Assembly (NCBI GenBank): GCA_024330965.1
Contig: JANDJL010000005.1
Coordinates: forward strand, 1-64,000
Length of the DNA: 64,000 bases
Direction: 5' to 3'
Source: Nitrospira sp.
GTDB lineage: Bacteria > Nitrospirota > Nitrospiria > Nitrospirales > Nitrospiraceae
In this document: piece by piece, positions 42,667-51,720 of the stretch
Numbering within the stretch: the first letter of the stretch is position 1
Layout: the number at the start of each line of letters is the position of its first letter
Translations under genes and position numbers: made by a program
The notes under the pieces: generated by a model
What the model was told of the DNA's origin: nothing
Seen by the model: the letters and a program-made list of their open reading frames with translations, nothing else
The model's database searches: none

Positions 42667-43953
42667 TTAGCGCTTTTTGAAGGCAGAGTAAGAGGCCTTG
42701 ATGGTCTTTTCAATATCCTGCTCACTATGCGCCGTGGAGAGGAAGGCTGCTTCAAACTGCGAAGGGGCGAAATAGATACCCTGTTCCAGCATAGCGTGAA
42801 AAAACCGGCCGTATTGTTGGGTGTCTGATTGCTTGGCCGTATTCCAGTCCACCACTGGTCCCGGTGTAAAGAACGTCGTGAGCATCGATCCAACACGTGT
42901 CTGGGTCACGGAAATGCCCGCCTTCTTTGCCGCTTCTCCCATGCCTTTGGCCAGTGCCGCTGAAAGAGTCTCCAGCTTTTTGTACACGCCGCGTACCTTG
43001 AGCAATTTCAGTGTCGCCAAGCCGGCCGCCACTGCGAGGGGATTTCCGGAAAGAGTTCCTGCTTGGTACACCGGCCCTGAGGGCGCAATCAGATCCATAA
43101 TTTCTTTCCGGCCTCCGTAAGCGCCAACGGGTAACCCACCGCCGATGATTTTACCCAGCACAGTCAAGTCCGGCTTGATGCCGTACAGGGTTTGCGCCCC
43201 GCCGTAACACACGCGGAAGCCGGAAATGACCTCGTCGAAGATCAACAGGATGTCGTGATCGAGCGTCAGTTGTCGCAACGCTTGCAAAAAGTCCGGAGCC
43301 GGCGGCACCACGCCCATGTTCCCGGCAATTGGCTCCACAATGACGCAGGCGAGCGTGCTCCCCTGATCCTTGATGAGTTGCTGGACGGTGCGGATGTCGT
43401 TATAGGGAGCCGTCACTGTGTGTTTGGTGAAGTCGGCCGGAACACCTGGTGAATCGGGAATGCCCAATGTCGCCAATCCCGAGCCGGCTTTCGCCAGGAG
43501 GTAATCGCTATGACCGTGATAACAGCCCTCGAACTTCAGGATGCCATCTCGTTTCGTAAAGCCGCGGGCGGCTCGGATGGCACTCATCACGGCTTCTGTT
43601 CCGGAACTGACGAGCCGGACCTTTTCCATCGAGGGGAATGCCGCGCGGATCTCCGCTGCCAATCTCACTTCTCCTTCCGTCGGTGCGCCGTAACTGGTTC
43701 CGAATTCCGCTGCTGTTTTGATCGCCCGCACTACGGCTGGATGGGCATGGCCCACAATCATCGGCCCCCAGGAGAGAACGTAGTCGATATAGACATTGCC
43801 ATCGACATCGTAGAGCTTCGATCCCTTTGCCCTTTTGATAAAGCGCGGTTGGCCGCCCACTGACCGAAAGGCCCGGACGGGGCTGTTGACCCCCCCTGGG
43901 ATCAGTTGCTGCGCTTCTGCAAACAGGCGAGACGACTTGCTGGTCTTCATCAT
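42667..43953 (-). CDS. hemL: Glutamate-1-semialdehyde 2,1-aminomutase
   Basis: PLP enzyme producing 5-aminolevulinate for tetrapyrrole (haem) synthesis through the C5 pathway (428 aa). Motifs: [82 protein letters not shown], and the PLP lysine in [20 protein letters not shown], followed by [12 protein letters not shown]. The ATG at 43953 (or 43950) is preceded by TTGACC-N18-TAGGGT whose -10 is only 8 nt away, with no ribosome site, suggesting a leaderless mRNA. The frame to 44049 overlaps that promoter. Confidence 0.95.
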   Translation of the reverse strand: MMKTSKSSRLFAEAQQLIPGGVNSPVRAFRSVGGQPRFIKRAKGSKLYDVDGNVYIDYVLSWGPMIVGHAHPAVVRAIKTAAEFGTSYGAPTEGEVRLAAEIRAAFPSMEKVRLVSSGTEAVMSAIRAARGFTKRDGILKFEGCYHGHSDYLLAKAGSGLATLGIPDSPGVPADFTKHTVTAPYNDIRTVQQLIKDQGSTLACVIVEPIAGNMGVVPPAPDFLQALRQLTLDHDILLIFDEVISGFRVCYGGAQTLYGIKPDLTVLGKIIGGGLPVGAYGGRKEIMDLIAPSGPVYQAGTLSGNPLAVAAGLATLKLLKVRGVYKKLETLSAALAKGMGEAAKKAGISVTQTRVGSMLTTFFTPGPVVDWNTAKQSDTQQYGRFFHAMLEQGIYFAPSQFEAAFLSTAHSEQDIEKTIKASYSAFKKR

Positions 43954-43961
43954 GGGAGCGG

Positions 43962-43991
43962 ACCCTACCATGGTGGCCGAGAGCTGGTCAA
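43962..43991 (-). promoter_or_regulatory. Sigma-70 promoter of hemL (leaderless)
   Basis: Minus strand TTGACC (43986-43991), 18-nt spacer, TAGGGT (43962-43967), then 8 nt to the ATG at 43953. The promoter is judged by hexamers and spacing only. Confidence 0.5.
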
Positions 43992-44156
43992 GAAAGGTGG
44001 CACAAGGGAGAGGTCGAAGGGGATACAGATGTGACCAGAAGGGATACACGATATGGAGATGAGAGGAAAGACGTCCTCCGGCTCCTGTCGTTTCTTGCGC
44101 GGGCTTGATTCTTGCTGGTTCTTGCTGTGTTGGGTTTCTCTGTGGGGAGCTGAGAC

Positions 44157-44351
44157 ATGCGTATCATTTGTGCCTGGTGTCTTCAAGAAGGAAAGATCGC
44201 GTTGCTCGGCGAAAAGGTGCCGCTCGATGATCCGCGCGAGACTCACGGCATCTGCAAGGCCCATCGGCTTGCCCTACAGGCCGAATGGAGAAAGAGCCTG
44301 CTTGTCCTAACCGACGGAACGTGCAACCCGGTTCGCCGTCCCTCTTCCTGA
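44157..44351 (+). CDS. Small putative zinc-binding protein (CxxC...HGIC)
   Basis: A 64-residue protein [13 protein letters not shown] ... [16 protein letters not shown]. The CAWC and HGIC-x-x-H elements look like the zinc-binding tail (CAWC-KKI ... SHGICPEC) that closes many PAS or response-regulator proteins, here as a free-standing domain. GGGAG lies 6-10 nt before the ATG, so it is probably translated. No partner is evident; it is divergent from hemL. Confidence 0.6.
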   Translation: MRIICAWCLQEGKIALLGEKVPLDDPRETHGICKAHRLALQAEWRKSLLVLTDGTCNPVRRPSS

Positions 44352-44522
44352 GGAGCATCGTAAGCATTTCCGCACTCCTACCGCACAGGCGTTTTCCTTC
44401 ATCCGGTCGTCTTCCTGGATGTCTTCACGGCCGTTTGCTAAAATGGCAGAGTCTTGAAGCGTTTCAGTACGGCGAGTGAGAGAAGTCATGGGCGCAATTT
44501 GCGTGCCGTTCGGTGAAGAGCC

Positions 44523-45113
44523 ATGATGCGGAGCGAGAGGGCTGCCTCGAAAAGCCTCGGCATGCTCTTCATGCTCGTGACTCTAGTCAGTCCACCCTTG
44601 CTTGTGAATCCGGCCCAGGCTCAGGTCGGTTTAAGCCAGGTCGGTTCTCTGAAACGCTCACCCGCAGATATCGTCAAACGGTACGTGCGATTGGACCAGA
44701 AGGGCGCTCGTCTGGATGTCATGGGGTTCGATGTCGTCTCTTCCTATGTGAATTGGAAAGAAGAGCCGGCCTGGGATCATGTGGTCGTGATCCACACGGC
44801 TGATGTGCCTGAGGATTATCGGAAGTGGGCGATCCTCGACAATCTGGACGTCGTGATTCCGGTCACATTTCGCGTGCTGGGAGAGATTGATCTCAAAACG
44901 GCTACCTTTACGCCCGATGAACGGACGGAGGAGGTTCGTTTTCGCGTGCAGGCGGTGGGCAATTACTGGCGCATTGTCGAGCCGAAGATGCCTCCTCACG
45001 TGGGGGTGACGAGGATGCTGAATTTTGTCCGGCAGGCCGGGCTTGAAACAACGGATGACACCCAACGCCGTCAGTTGGCGTCGCTCGAGCAATCGTTGCG
45101 AGAGAGGCGGTAA
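44523..45113 (+). CDS. Secreted hypothetical protein
   Basis: A 196-residue protein with an N-terminal signal peptide (about 12-34, GMLFMLVTLVSPPLLVNPAQAQ). The mature part is alpha/beta with SPADIVKRYVRLDQKGARLDVMGFDVVSSYVNWKEEPAWDHVVVI, IPVTFRVLGEIDL and RVQAVGNYWRIVEPKMPPHVGV. This resembles small periplasmic ligand-binding or NTF2-like proteins, but I cannot name a family. Its stop (TAATG) overlaps the phosphatase start by 1 nt, so it heads the operon with the HAD phosphatase and the M16 peptidase pair. Confidence 0.7.
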   Translation: MMRSERAASKSLGMLFMLVTLVSPPLLVNPAQAQVGLSQVGSLKRSPADIVKRYVRLDQKGARLDVMGFDVVSSYVNWKEEPAWDHVVVIHTADVPEDYRKWAILDNLDVVIPVTFRVLGEIDLKTATFTPDERTEEVRFRVQAVGNYWRIVEPKMPPHVGVTRMLNFVRQAGLETTDDTQRRQLASLEQSLRERR

Positions 45114-45760
45114 TGGGACGAGTCTCCGTGGATCTGCTGATTTTCGATCTCGACGGCACGCTCATCGAATCCAAATGGGACATCGCCGAGTCCGTAAACT
45201 TTACCTTGGCTCAATTAGGGTTGCCGCAACGGCCGTTGGAAGAGATTTTTGGGTACGTCGGTGACGGTGTGAAGCGGCTGCTTCGGTCGGCGGTGGGAGA
45301 GGGAAATCAGGACCGGTTCGAAGAGGCATTGCGGATCTTTCGTGGGTATTACCTGGAACATTGTCTCGATCGGACGACTTTCTATCCGGGGATCGAACCG
45401 ATGTTGCGATATTTTGTGCACAAACGGAAGGCCGTCGCCACCAACAAATCAATCGAATACACCAGAGTGATTATGAACGGATTAGGACCGGGGTACTTTA
45501 CATACATGGTTGGCGGTGACGATGGATTTGGGCTGAAACCGGATCCCGGCATGTTGTTGCATATCATGGAGAAACTGGGTGTTTCAAAAGACAAGACGGT
45601 GCTGGTGGGAGATAGTACCAACGATATCAACGGCGGGCACAACGCCGGCATCCGCGTCTGCGCTGTCGGGTATGGCATGGGCAACCGAGAAAAAATGGTA
45701 GCTTGTCAACCCGATTGGTTCATTGAGCGACCTGAAGAACTGATGGAGATTTTCGAATGA
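45113..45760 (+). CDS. gph: HAD-family phosphatase (phosphoglycolate phosphatase-like)
   Basis: A 215-residue HAD hydrolase, subfamily IA: motif I IFDLDGTLIES (nucleophile Asp), cap domain with YVGDGVKRLLRSAVG, motif II AVATNKS, motif III Lys in GLKPDPGMLL and motif IV VLVGDSTNDINGGHNAGIRVCAV. The closest functional guess is 2-phosphoglycolate phosphatase, but HAD-IA specificity cannot be fixed from sequence. It is coupled on both sides (1-nt overlap with the preceding stop, 4-nt overlap with the M16 gene). Confidence 0.85.
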   Translation: MGRVSVDLLIFDLDGTLIESKWDIAESVNFTLAQLGLPQRPLEEIFGYVGDGVKRLLRSAVGEGNQDRFEEALRIFRGYYLEHCLDRTTFYPGIEPMLRYFVHKRKAVATNKSIEYTRVIMNGLGPGYFTYMVGGDDGFGLKPDPGMLLHIMEKLGVSKDKTVLVGDSTNDINGGHNAGIRVCAVGYGMGNREKMVACQPDWFIERPEELMEIFE

Positions 45761-47358
45761 AGACCAGGGTGAGGCCAAGATCTATCAATCGGCATGTCCA
45801 CCGTCGAGTCGGCGTTTTTGCTCTCGGCGTGGGACTGCTCTTCACTGTGAATCAGGCACCTGCATTCGCGGCCGCGCCGAACCTCGCCGATCGTGTGATC
45901 GAACATCGGCTCGCAAACGGTTTGACGGTCCTGATGGTGGAACGTCACCAGACGCCGATCGTCTCGATCAATATCACCTTTGCCGTCGGTGGCATCCACG
46001 AACAGGTCGGCCAGACAGGGATCGCTCATTTTTACGAACACATGGCGTTTAAGGGGACGAGGACGATCGGCACAAAAGACTATGCCAAAGAGAAGCCGAT
46101 TCTCGATGAGATCGCCCGTCTCGGGACCGAGCTGGAGCAGCGTCAACGAGAACTGGCCAGAAAGGTAGGGGGCGGAACGGCGGAAGACGCGGCGGCTCTT
46201 GAGGCGCTCAAAAAGCGGTTTGATGAGTTACAAGCGGAGGCCGCCCAATACGTGATAGGCAATGAACTGGCCTTGCTCTACCAGCGGCATGGAGGGGTGG
46301 GATTTAATGCATCTACTGGCAAGGATCTGACTCGTTATATGATCAGTCTGCCGTCCAACCGTCTCCCGCTCTGGGCCGCTATTGAATCCGATCGCATGGC
46401 CAATCCGGTGCTCCGTGAGTTTTATAAAGAGCGAGGCGTCGTGATGGAAGAACGGCGCTTGCGGAATGAAGACAGTCCGACAGGCCTGTTGTTCGAAACC
46501 TTCACCTCGACGGCCTTTCGCGCCCATGGGTACGGTGTGCCGACCATTGGATGGGGGTCGGATATCCTGTCGCTGACCCCGGCCGAGACCGAAGCTTTTT
46601 TCAAAACCTATTATGGCCCGAACCGCGCCACCATCGCGTTGGTCGGAGATATCAACCCGAAAGAAGTGATCGACTTGATCGAGAAGACATTCGGGAAGAT
46701 TCCCGCCGCTCCTCCGGTGACGATCAAGATGCCGGTGGAGCCTGAACAGCGGGGAGAGCGCCGAGTCGAGGTAGAGTTCGACGCAGAGCCTTCAATCGTC
46801 ATCGGATTTCATAAGCCAGGGCTCGGCCATCCCGATGAGCCGGTGTTCGATGTCATCGATGCCATTCTCTCGGACGGCTTGACGTCCCGCCTGCACAGGA
46901 AACTGGTTCAGGAACAGCGCTTGGCGGTGTCCGTCCAGACGGATGCTAGCCATCCGGGGATGCGCGATCCCAATCTTTTCGTTATCACGGCGACGCCGCG
47001 GGCTCCCCATACGGCGGCGGAAGTGGAGGCCGCCATCTATGAAGAATTGGATCGACTCAAACGAGAACCGGTTGCGCCAAAGGAACTGGAGCGGGTGATT
47101 AATAATTTGGACGCCGACCTGGTACGTGCCCTTCGGTCCAACAGTGGTCTGGCGTCCCAATTGGCGATGTATCAAGCAGTAGCCGGTGATTGGCGCTACA
47201 TTTTGACGTCGCGCGACCGCGTGGCCGCGGTGACCGCTGCCGATATTCAGAGGGTCGCGACCCACTATTTCACCAAGTCGAACCGGACGGTTGGGGTATT
47301 GGTCAAGAAAAGCAGCGCGAAAATCGCAGCGGCTCAGAATGTGGAGGCGGCGCCATGA
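45757..47358 (+). CDS. M16 zinc peptidase, active subunit
   Basis: A 533-residue, probably periplasmic (signal/anchor about 18-40) pitrilysin-family protease. The inverted zinc motif HFYEH (H91-x-x-E94-H95) is intact and the distal Glu is in RGVVMEERR. An insertion of about 60 residues with coiled-coil character (about 105-165) separates the two. The second M16 lobe (about 295-510) has RVEVEFDAEPSIVIGFHKPG and DGLTSRLHRKLVQEQRLA. It pairs with the following gene, which lacks the zinc motif, like the active and inactive subunits of mitochondrial processing peptidase. Confidence 0.9.
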   Translation: MKTRVRPRSINRHVHRRVGVFALGVGLLFTVNQAPAFAAAPNLADRVIEHRLANGLTVLMVERHQTPIVSINITFAVGGIHEQVGQTGIAHFYEHMAFKGTRTIGTKDYAKEKPILDEIARLGTELEQRQRELARKVGGGTAEDAAALEALKKRFDELQAEAAQYVIGNELALLYQRHGGVGFNASTGKDLTRYMISLPSNRLPLWAAIESDRMANPVLREFYKERGVVMEERRLRNEDSPTGLLFETFTSTAFRAHGYGVPTIGWGSDILSLTPAETEAFFKTYYGPNRATIALVGDINPKEVIDLIEKTFGKIPAAPPVTIKMPVEPEQRGERRVEVEFDAEPSIVIGFHKPGLGHPDEPVFDVIDAILSDGLTSRLHRKLVQEQRLAVSVQTDASHPGMRDPNLFVITATPRAPHTAAEVEAAIYEELDRLKREPVAPKELERVINNLDADLVRALRSNSGLASQLAMYQAVAGDWRYILTSRDRVAAVTAADIQRVATHYFTKSNRTVGVLVKKSSAKIAAAQNVEAAP

Positions 47359-48842
47359 TGGGGGTAAGGAAGCAGAGCACAATCGCAATGGGGCATCGTT
47401 CGGCGTCCTTGCTGGCGGCTGCCGTGATGTCGATTGCGACCATGACTGGTTGTGCAGGTTTGGGGGAGTTGACCGGCACGGAGATCGCCGATCCGCGGGC
47501 CATGAGATTTGCGCCCGTCGAATTTTCACCTCCGGAACCGGAACGTCTCGTGTTGGACAACGGCATGGTGGTCTATCTGCTGGAGGACCATGAATTGCCC
47601 TTGGTTACGGTGACGGCGACCATGCGAACGGGCGGGTGGCTTGATCCGACCGATAAAGTGGGGCTTGCGGCCATGGTCGGCACGGTGATGCGAACCGGCG
47701 GCGGAGGCAGGTTTTCCGCGGAAGAAGTTGATGAAGAATTAGAGCAACTCGCAGCCAATATCGGCATCGGTATCGGTCGGGAATCCGGGTCTGCCTCTCT
47801 CGATGTGTTGAGCAAGGATCTTAAACGGGGGTTGGAGATCTTCGCTGCGCTCCTTCGGACGCCGACGTTCGATCCGGCTCGTGTCGAGCTGGCCAAACTC
47901 CAGGCGATCGAGGGAATTCGACGTCGGCAGGATCAGCCCGGCTCCATCGTCGGTCGCGAGTTTCTTAAATCGCTGTACGGCGCCGAACATCCAAGCGCCC
48001 GCGAGAGCACGGTGGAATCGATTCAGCGGATCACCAGAGACGACCTGCTCTCATTTCATCGAGAGACCGTTCATCCGAACGGCATGATCCTCGGCGTCAC
48101 GGGTGACTTTCATAAAGAGGAGATGCTGGAGGCGCTTCGCGCGGCTTTTGGCGACTGGCGGCCGGGAACGGTGCCGGAACTCGCGATCCCCGAGGTCCCC
48201 GAACAGGAAGCGGCCAAGCCCGCTGTGCTGTTCATCGACAAGGAGACGACGCAGACCCATCTCAGGGTAGGACATTTGTCGATTAAAGAACACGATCCCG
48301 ACTATGCCGCCTTGGCGATCGCCAACGATATTTTGGGAGGCAGCTCGTTCCGCAGCCGTCTGTTTAACGACGTGCGGACCAAACGGGGGCTGGCCTATTC
48401 CGTCGGCAGCCGTTTGATGGCCGGCTCGCACGATCAGGGCGTCTGGCTGATGAGGGCCGAGACCAAGTCCGAGTCCACACAAGAAGTCGTTGAACGGTTC
48501 GTGGCCAATATCCAGCGTATCCGCTCCGAGTTCGTCAGCGACGAAGAGTTGGCCGAAGCGAAAGATGCCTACGTCAATTCATTCGTCTTTTCGTTTTCCA
48601 GCCCCTCGGCGATCGTGAGCCGATTGATCGAGCTGGAATATGACGGATTGCCCAAGGACTTTCTTCAGCAACTGCGCGACAAAGTCGTGAAGCTGACGAA
48701 GGAGGAGATCTTGGAGGCGGCCAGGAAACATCTGCATCCCGATCGTCTGAAGATCATTGCAGTGGGGCCTGGCAAGACCCTGCCGGCGGCCCTTTCGACG
48801 TTTGGTGCCGTCAAGGAGATCAAGCTCTCGCCGGAAGGATAA
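47355..48842 (+). CDS. M16 peptidase-like inactive subunit, lipoprotein
   Basis: A 495-residue M16-fold protein with lipobox MTGC (Cys33). The position of the zinc motif reads GLAAMVGTVMRTGG, so HxxEH is absent and it cannot bind zinc in the usual way. The lobes are otherwise intact: MVVYLLEDHELPLVTVTATMRTGGWLDP, IKEHDPDYAALAIANDILGGSSFRSRLFNDVRTKRGLAYSVGS, which carries the R/Y residues that in such pairs complete the partner's substrate site. ATG at 47355 overlaps the previous stop (ATGA). Together they should form a heterodimeric envelope protease. Confidence 0.9.
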   Translation: MMGVRKQSTIAMGHRSASLLAAAVMSIATMTGCAGLGELTGTEIADPRAMRFAPVEFSPPEPERLVLDNGMVVYLLEDHELPLVTVTATMRTGGWLDPTDKVGLAAMVGTVMRTGGGGRFSAEEVDEELEQLAANIGIGIGRESGSASLDVLSKDLKRGLEIFAALLRTPTFDPARVELAKLQAIEGIRRRQDQPGSIVGREFLKSLYGAEHPSARESTVESIQRITRDDLLSFHRETVHPNGMILGVTGDFHKEEMLEALRAAFGDWRPGTVPELAIPEVPEQEAAKPAVLFIDKETTQTHLRVGHLSIKEHDPDYAALAIANDILGGSSFRSRLFNDVRTKRGLAYSVGSRLMAGSHDQGVWLMRAETKSESTQEVVERFVANIQRIRSEFVSDEELAEAKDAYVNSFVFSFSSPSAIVSRLIELEYDGLPKDFLQQLRDKVVKLTKEEILEAARKHLHPDRLKIIAVGPGKTLPAALSTFGAVKEIKLSPEG

Positions 48843-48927
48843 GACGCACGACACGATCCATGATGAGCCGATTCTCCCTCGATTGAGATGCCGCGCTTGT
48901 CTGAACCGACCAGTGACCACGGTTTGC

Positions 48928-49770
48928 ATGCCCCTCGAAGACGACTTCTGCGACATTCTCAAGAAAACACGCATGGGCCGAGGTCTCTCGCTCAACGATG
49001 TCTCGCGCATAACGGGACTGTCCAACGTTGACCTCGCTGCGTGGGAGCGGGGGGAGCAGGTGCGGGGAAGGGCCGAGGTCTATGCCCTGGCCAGCGCGCT
49101 TGGGCTGAGGGCGGAACCGCTGGCTCAGATTGCCATTGATCGTTGGGAGCCGCTTCCCCAGCGATTACCGGCCGGGGTGGAAGCCGTGCGGGGATCGGTC
49201 GGCGGCTACGGCGTCTGGGGGTATGTCGTGTTCGACGATGGAGAAGCCGTGGTGATCGATACGGCGTACAATGCGCCGGCGATGATTGAACTGCTTGGTG
49301 GCGGAGGATTCCGGCTTGTTGGGATTTGCCTGACGCACGGCCATGCCGATCATGCCGAAGGCATCGATCGGCTGTTGGCCTATCAGGAAGCGCCGGTGTA
49401 TTTGGGACGTGAAGATCACGACCTCCTGGGGTGGCGGCCACGTTTTGACCTCCTGGTTGCTCCGGCGGACGGACAGGTGATTCGGGTCGGCCGTCGAACG
49501 ATTTCGTGCCTGTTGACACCGGGCCATACGCCGGGGGGGATCTGTTATCGGCTGGACGATCCGGACGATCCAATCTGTTTTGTCGGCGACACGTTGTTTG
49601 CCGGGTCGATCGGGCGGTCAAACCCCACCGACCTTTATCCCGTCCACCTTGAATCGGTTCGCACGCGGCTGCTAAGGCTTGCACCGAACTGTCGTCTCCT
49701 TCCTGGCCATGGTCCTGCGACGACCGTGGCCGAGGAACGGGCGCATAATCCGTTTGCAACCGTTGAGTAG
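48928..49770 (+). CDS. XRE-type HTH fused to metallo-beta-lactamase domain
   Basis: A 280-residue fusion. Residues 5-65 form an XRE/Cro helix-turn-helix: DILKKTRMGRGLSLNDVSRITGLSNVDLAAWERGEQVRGR. Residues about 85-270 are a glyoxalase-II-like metallo-beta-lactamase domain with VIDTAYN, THGHADHAEG (HxHxDH), LLTPGHTPGGICY, FVGDTLFAGS and LLPGHGP, all metal ligands in place. It could be a metabolite-responsive regulator or an enzyme with a DNA-tethering domain. Start uncertain: ATG 48928 (chosen) or GTG 48913; neither has a good ribosome site. The site-2 protease gene follows after 12 nt. Confidence 0.82.
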   Translation: MPLEDDFCDILKKTRMGRGLSLNDVSRITGLSNVDLAAWERGEQVRGRAEVYALASALGLRAEPLAQIAIDRWEPLPQRLPAGVEAVRGSVGGYGVWGYVVFDDGEAVVIDTAYNAPAMIELLGGGGFRLVGICLTHGHADHAEGIDRLLAYQEAPVYLGREDHDLLGWRPRFDLLVAPADGQVIRVGRRTISCLLTPGHTPGGICYRLDDPDDPICFVGDTLFAGSIGRSNPTDLYPVHLESVRTRLLRLAPNCRLLPGHGPATTVAEERAHNPFATVE

Positions 49771-49782
49771 ACGGGACCTCTT

Positions 49783-50766
49783 ATGAGGAATGAACACCAA
49801 GAAGACGAGCATCGGCGTGACATTACCTCGTCCGATACGGATCAGGTTCAGGGCACGGTCGATCAAGACGGTGTCGCGTCGGCCGACATGGAGGGGAACG
49901 AACCGTCCTTCTTCTCACGGTGGACGTTGCCGTTCGGACTGTTTGTGTTGACCTGCTTTACAACTCTATGGGCTGGTGCCTACCAGGTCTATCGAGGCCC
50001 GGCTCGCGGTCCGGTGGATTTTCTGCTGGCCAATCCCGAAGCCCTCTGGCAGGGACTTCCCTTTGCCGGAGCCCTTCTCTTCATCCTTGTGACACACGAG
50101 CTTGGGCACTATCTTTTGTCGAGGATCCATCGCGTGCCGGCGTCGCTTCCGCTGTTTTTACCGGGCCCTCCGCACTTTATCGGGACCTTTGGGGCGGTGA
50201 TCCGCATTCGTGGCCCGATCGTGAGTCGCCTGGCGCTGTTCGATATCGGCGTGGCTGGTCCGCTGGCCGGCTTTCTCGTTGCGGTGGCGGCTCTGATCGT
50301 GGGGTTGAAACTCTCGATCGTCGTGGAGGGCAAGGCGGGATTCGGATTGAAATTGGGGGAGCCGCTCTTGCTGAAGTTCCTCGCCTGGTTGGTGATCGGC
50401 CCGATCCCTGCCGATTCGGACGTCGTGCTGCATCCCATTGGGTTCGCCGCCTGGTTCGGGCTGTTTGTCACCTCGCTCAATTTGCTTCCGATCGGGCAGC
50501 TTGACGGAGGGCACGTCGCCTATGCCCTGTGGGGAAGGCGCCAGCGGACCATGGCCTTGCTGTTTCTTCCGATTCTCTTTGGGCTGGGGGTGTTCGGCTG
50601 GCCCGGCTGGTTTCTGTGGGCCTTTATGGCGGGCTTGTGGGGGATCGGCCACCCGCCTGTGATGGATCCTGACACACCGTTGGGACCGCGTCGTACCCTC
50701 GTCGGATGGATTGCGCTGGCGGTGTTTGTCCTCACGTTTGCGCCCGTTCCCTTTTCGTTTCATTGA
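49783..50766 (+). CDS. Site-2 protease family (M50) membrane protein
   Basis: A 327-residue polytopic metalloprotease. The zinc motif THELGHY sits in a membrane segment (about 100-118), and the third ligand motif is NLLPIGQLDGGH (LDG). About seven hydrophobic segments are visible. The N-terminus (1-45) is acidic and probably cytoplasmic. It resembles the EGY/Sll0862-type M50 proteases (no PDZ domain; a GxxNxxPxxxLDG core). Substrates in this group are unknown. Probably co-transcribed with the HTH-MBL gene. Confidence 0.88.
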   Translation: MRNEHQEDEHRRDITSSDTDQVQGTVDQDGVASADMEGNEPSFFSRWTLPFGLFVLTCFTTLWAGAYQVYRGPARGPVDFLLANPEALWQGLPFAGALLFILVTHELGHYLLSRIHRVPASLPLFLPGPPHFIGTFGAVIRIRGPIVSRLALFDIGVAGPLAGFLVAVAALIVGLKLSIVVEGKAGFGLKLGEPLLLKFLAWLVIGPIPADSDVVLHPIGFAAWFGLFVTSLNLLPIGQLDGGHVAYALWGRRQRTMALLFLPILFGLGVFGWPGWFLWAFMAGLWGIGHPPVMDPDTPLGPRRTLVGWIALAVFVLTFAPVPFSFH

Positions 50767-50844
50767 CCCCGATCTCTTTCCCTGGTTATGGCATGTTCTC
50801 TCTAAAGTAAGAGAGCGACCGATCCTTTCTATTTGCCTATTTGC

Positions 50845-50873
50845 TTGCCCGATGTCGGAGGCGGTCCTAGAGT
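50845..50873 (+). promoter_or_regulatory. Sigma-70 promoter of the zinc-ribbon membrane protein gene (leaderless)
   Basis: TTGCCC (50845-50850), 17-nt spacer, TAGAGT (50868-50873), then 6 nt to the ATG at 50880. The GGAG just before the ATG is too close to act as a ribosome site. Confidence 0.45.
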
Positions 50874-50879
50874 GGAGTC

Positions 50880-51638
50880 ATGCTGTTGGAGAACGCGCCG
50901 GCGATCTGTCCTCAGTGCCGGGCCGAGCGGCCCGTCGGTGCGGAAGCATGTGTCCGGTGCGGGGTCATCTTTGCGAAGTATCGGCCCCTGTCGGTGAATT
51001 CCAAAAAGAGGCCTTCTGCTCGATTGCACTCCAGACCTCGTTGGATTCAAACGAGCAGGTTGTGGCTGATTGAATCGGACCAAGCTGCCGACTCACTGAC
51101 CTTCTATGGACGGGCCGTCCTGTTCGCGGGGCTGCTCTGGTGGGGATGGACATTGATCGCAGCCCCGCTTGAAGTAAATGACGCCGGTGCGTCGTTTCTT
51201 CATTTGGTCAATCTAGTCTTTCATGAAGCAGGCCACGTGCTCTTTTCTCCGTTCGGCCGCTTCGTGATGATCCTGGGCGGGAGTCTGGGGCAGGTGCTTA
51301 TGCCGGTAATCTGTCTCGTCGTGTTGCTGGTGAAAACACGCGATCCATTCGGCGCCTCGGTAGCCCTCTGGTGGACGGGGGAAAGTGTGATGGACATCGC
51401 TCCCTATATCAATGATGCGCGGACCATGGATCTGGTCCTGCTGGGGGGAGTCACGGGGAAAGAAACGGACGGCCACGATTGGAACAATATTCTGACGATG
51501 CTGGGCCTCTTGGAATGGGACCATCGGTTGGCGCAACTAACCCATATTATCGGTATCCTGATCATGCTCGGCTCTTTTCTCTGGGGCGGCATCTTGCTTG
51601 CGCGGCACCGTCGCCGGCTTTCGCGCCGCCTCTCGTAA
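50880..51638 (+). CDS. Zinc-ribbon membrane protein with HExxH motif
   Basis: A 252-residue protein: N-terminal zinc ribbon CPQC ... CVRCG (10-28) followed by a basic linker. The membrane part (about 75-245, five hydrophobic segments) carries LVFHEAGHVLFSPFGRFVMILGGSLGQVLMP. HEAGH within a hydrophobic helix suggests a membrane metalloprotease distantly like M50, with GHDWNNIL as a possible further ligand. Alternatively it is a non-proteolytic metal-binding membrane protein. I know no characterised homologue. It follows a bona fide M50 gene and has its own leaderless-type promoter. Confidence 0.72.
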   Translation: MLLENAPAICPQCRAERPVGAEACVRCGVIFAKYRPLSVNSKKRPSARLHSRPRWIQTSRLWLIESDQAADSLTFYGRAVLFAGLLWWGWTLIAAPLEVNDAGASFLHLVNLVFHEAGHVLFSPFGRFVMILGGSLGQVLMPVICLVVLLVKTRDPFGASVALWWTGESVMDIAPYINDARTMDLVLLGGVTGKETDGHDWNNILTMLGLLEWDHRLAQLTHIIGILIMLGSFLWGGILLARHRRRLSRRLS

Positions 51639-51720
51639 GACAACCTTCGTGCTTGTGCGAACACGCCGTCTTTCTTACCATGGGTTTTGCTCGTCAGGTT
51701 TTGGAGAGATCGAGAAGCCA

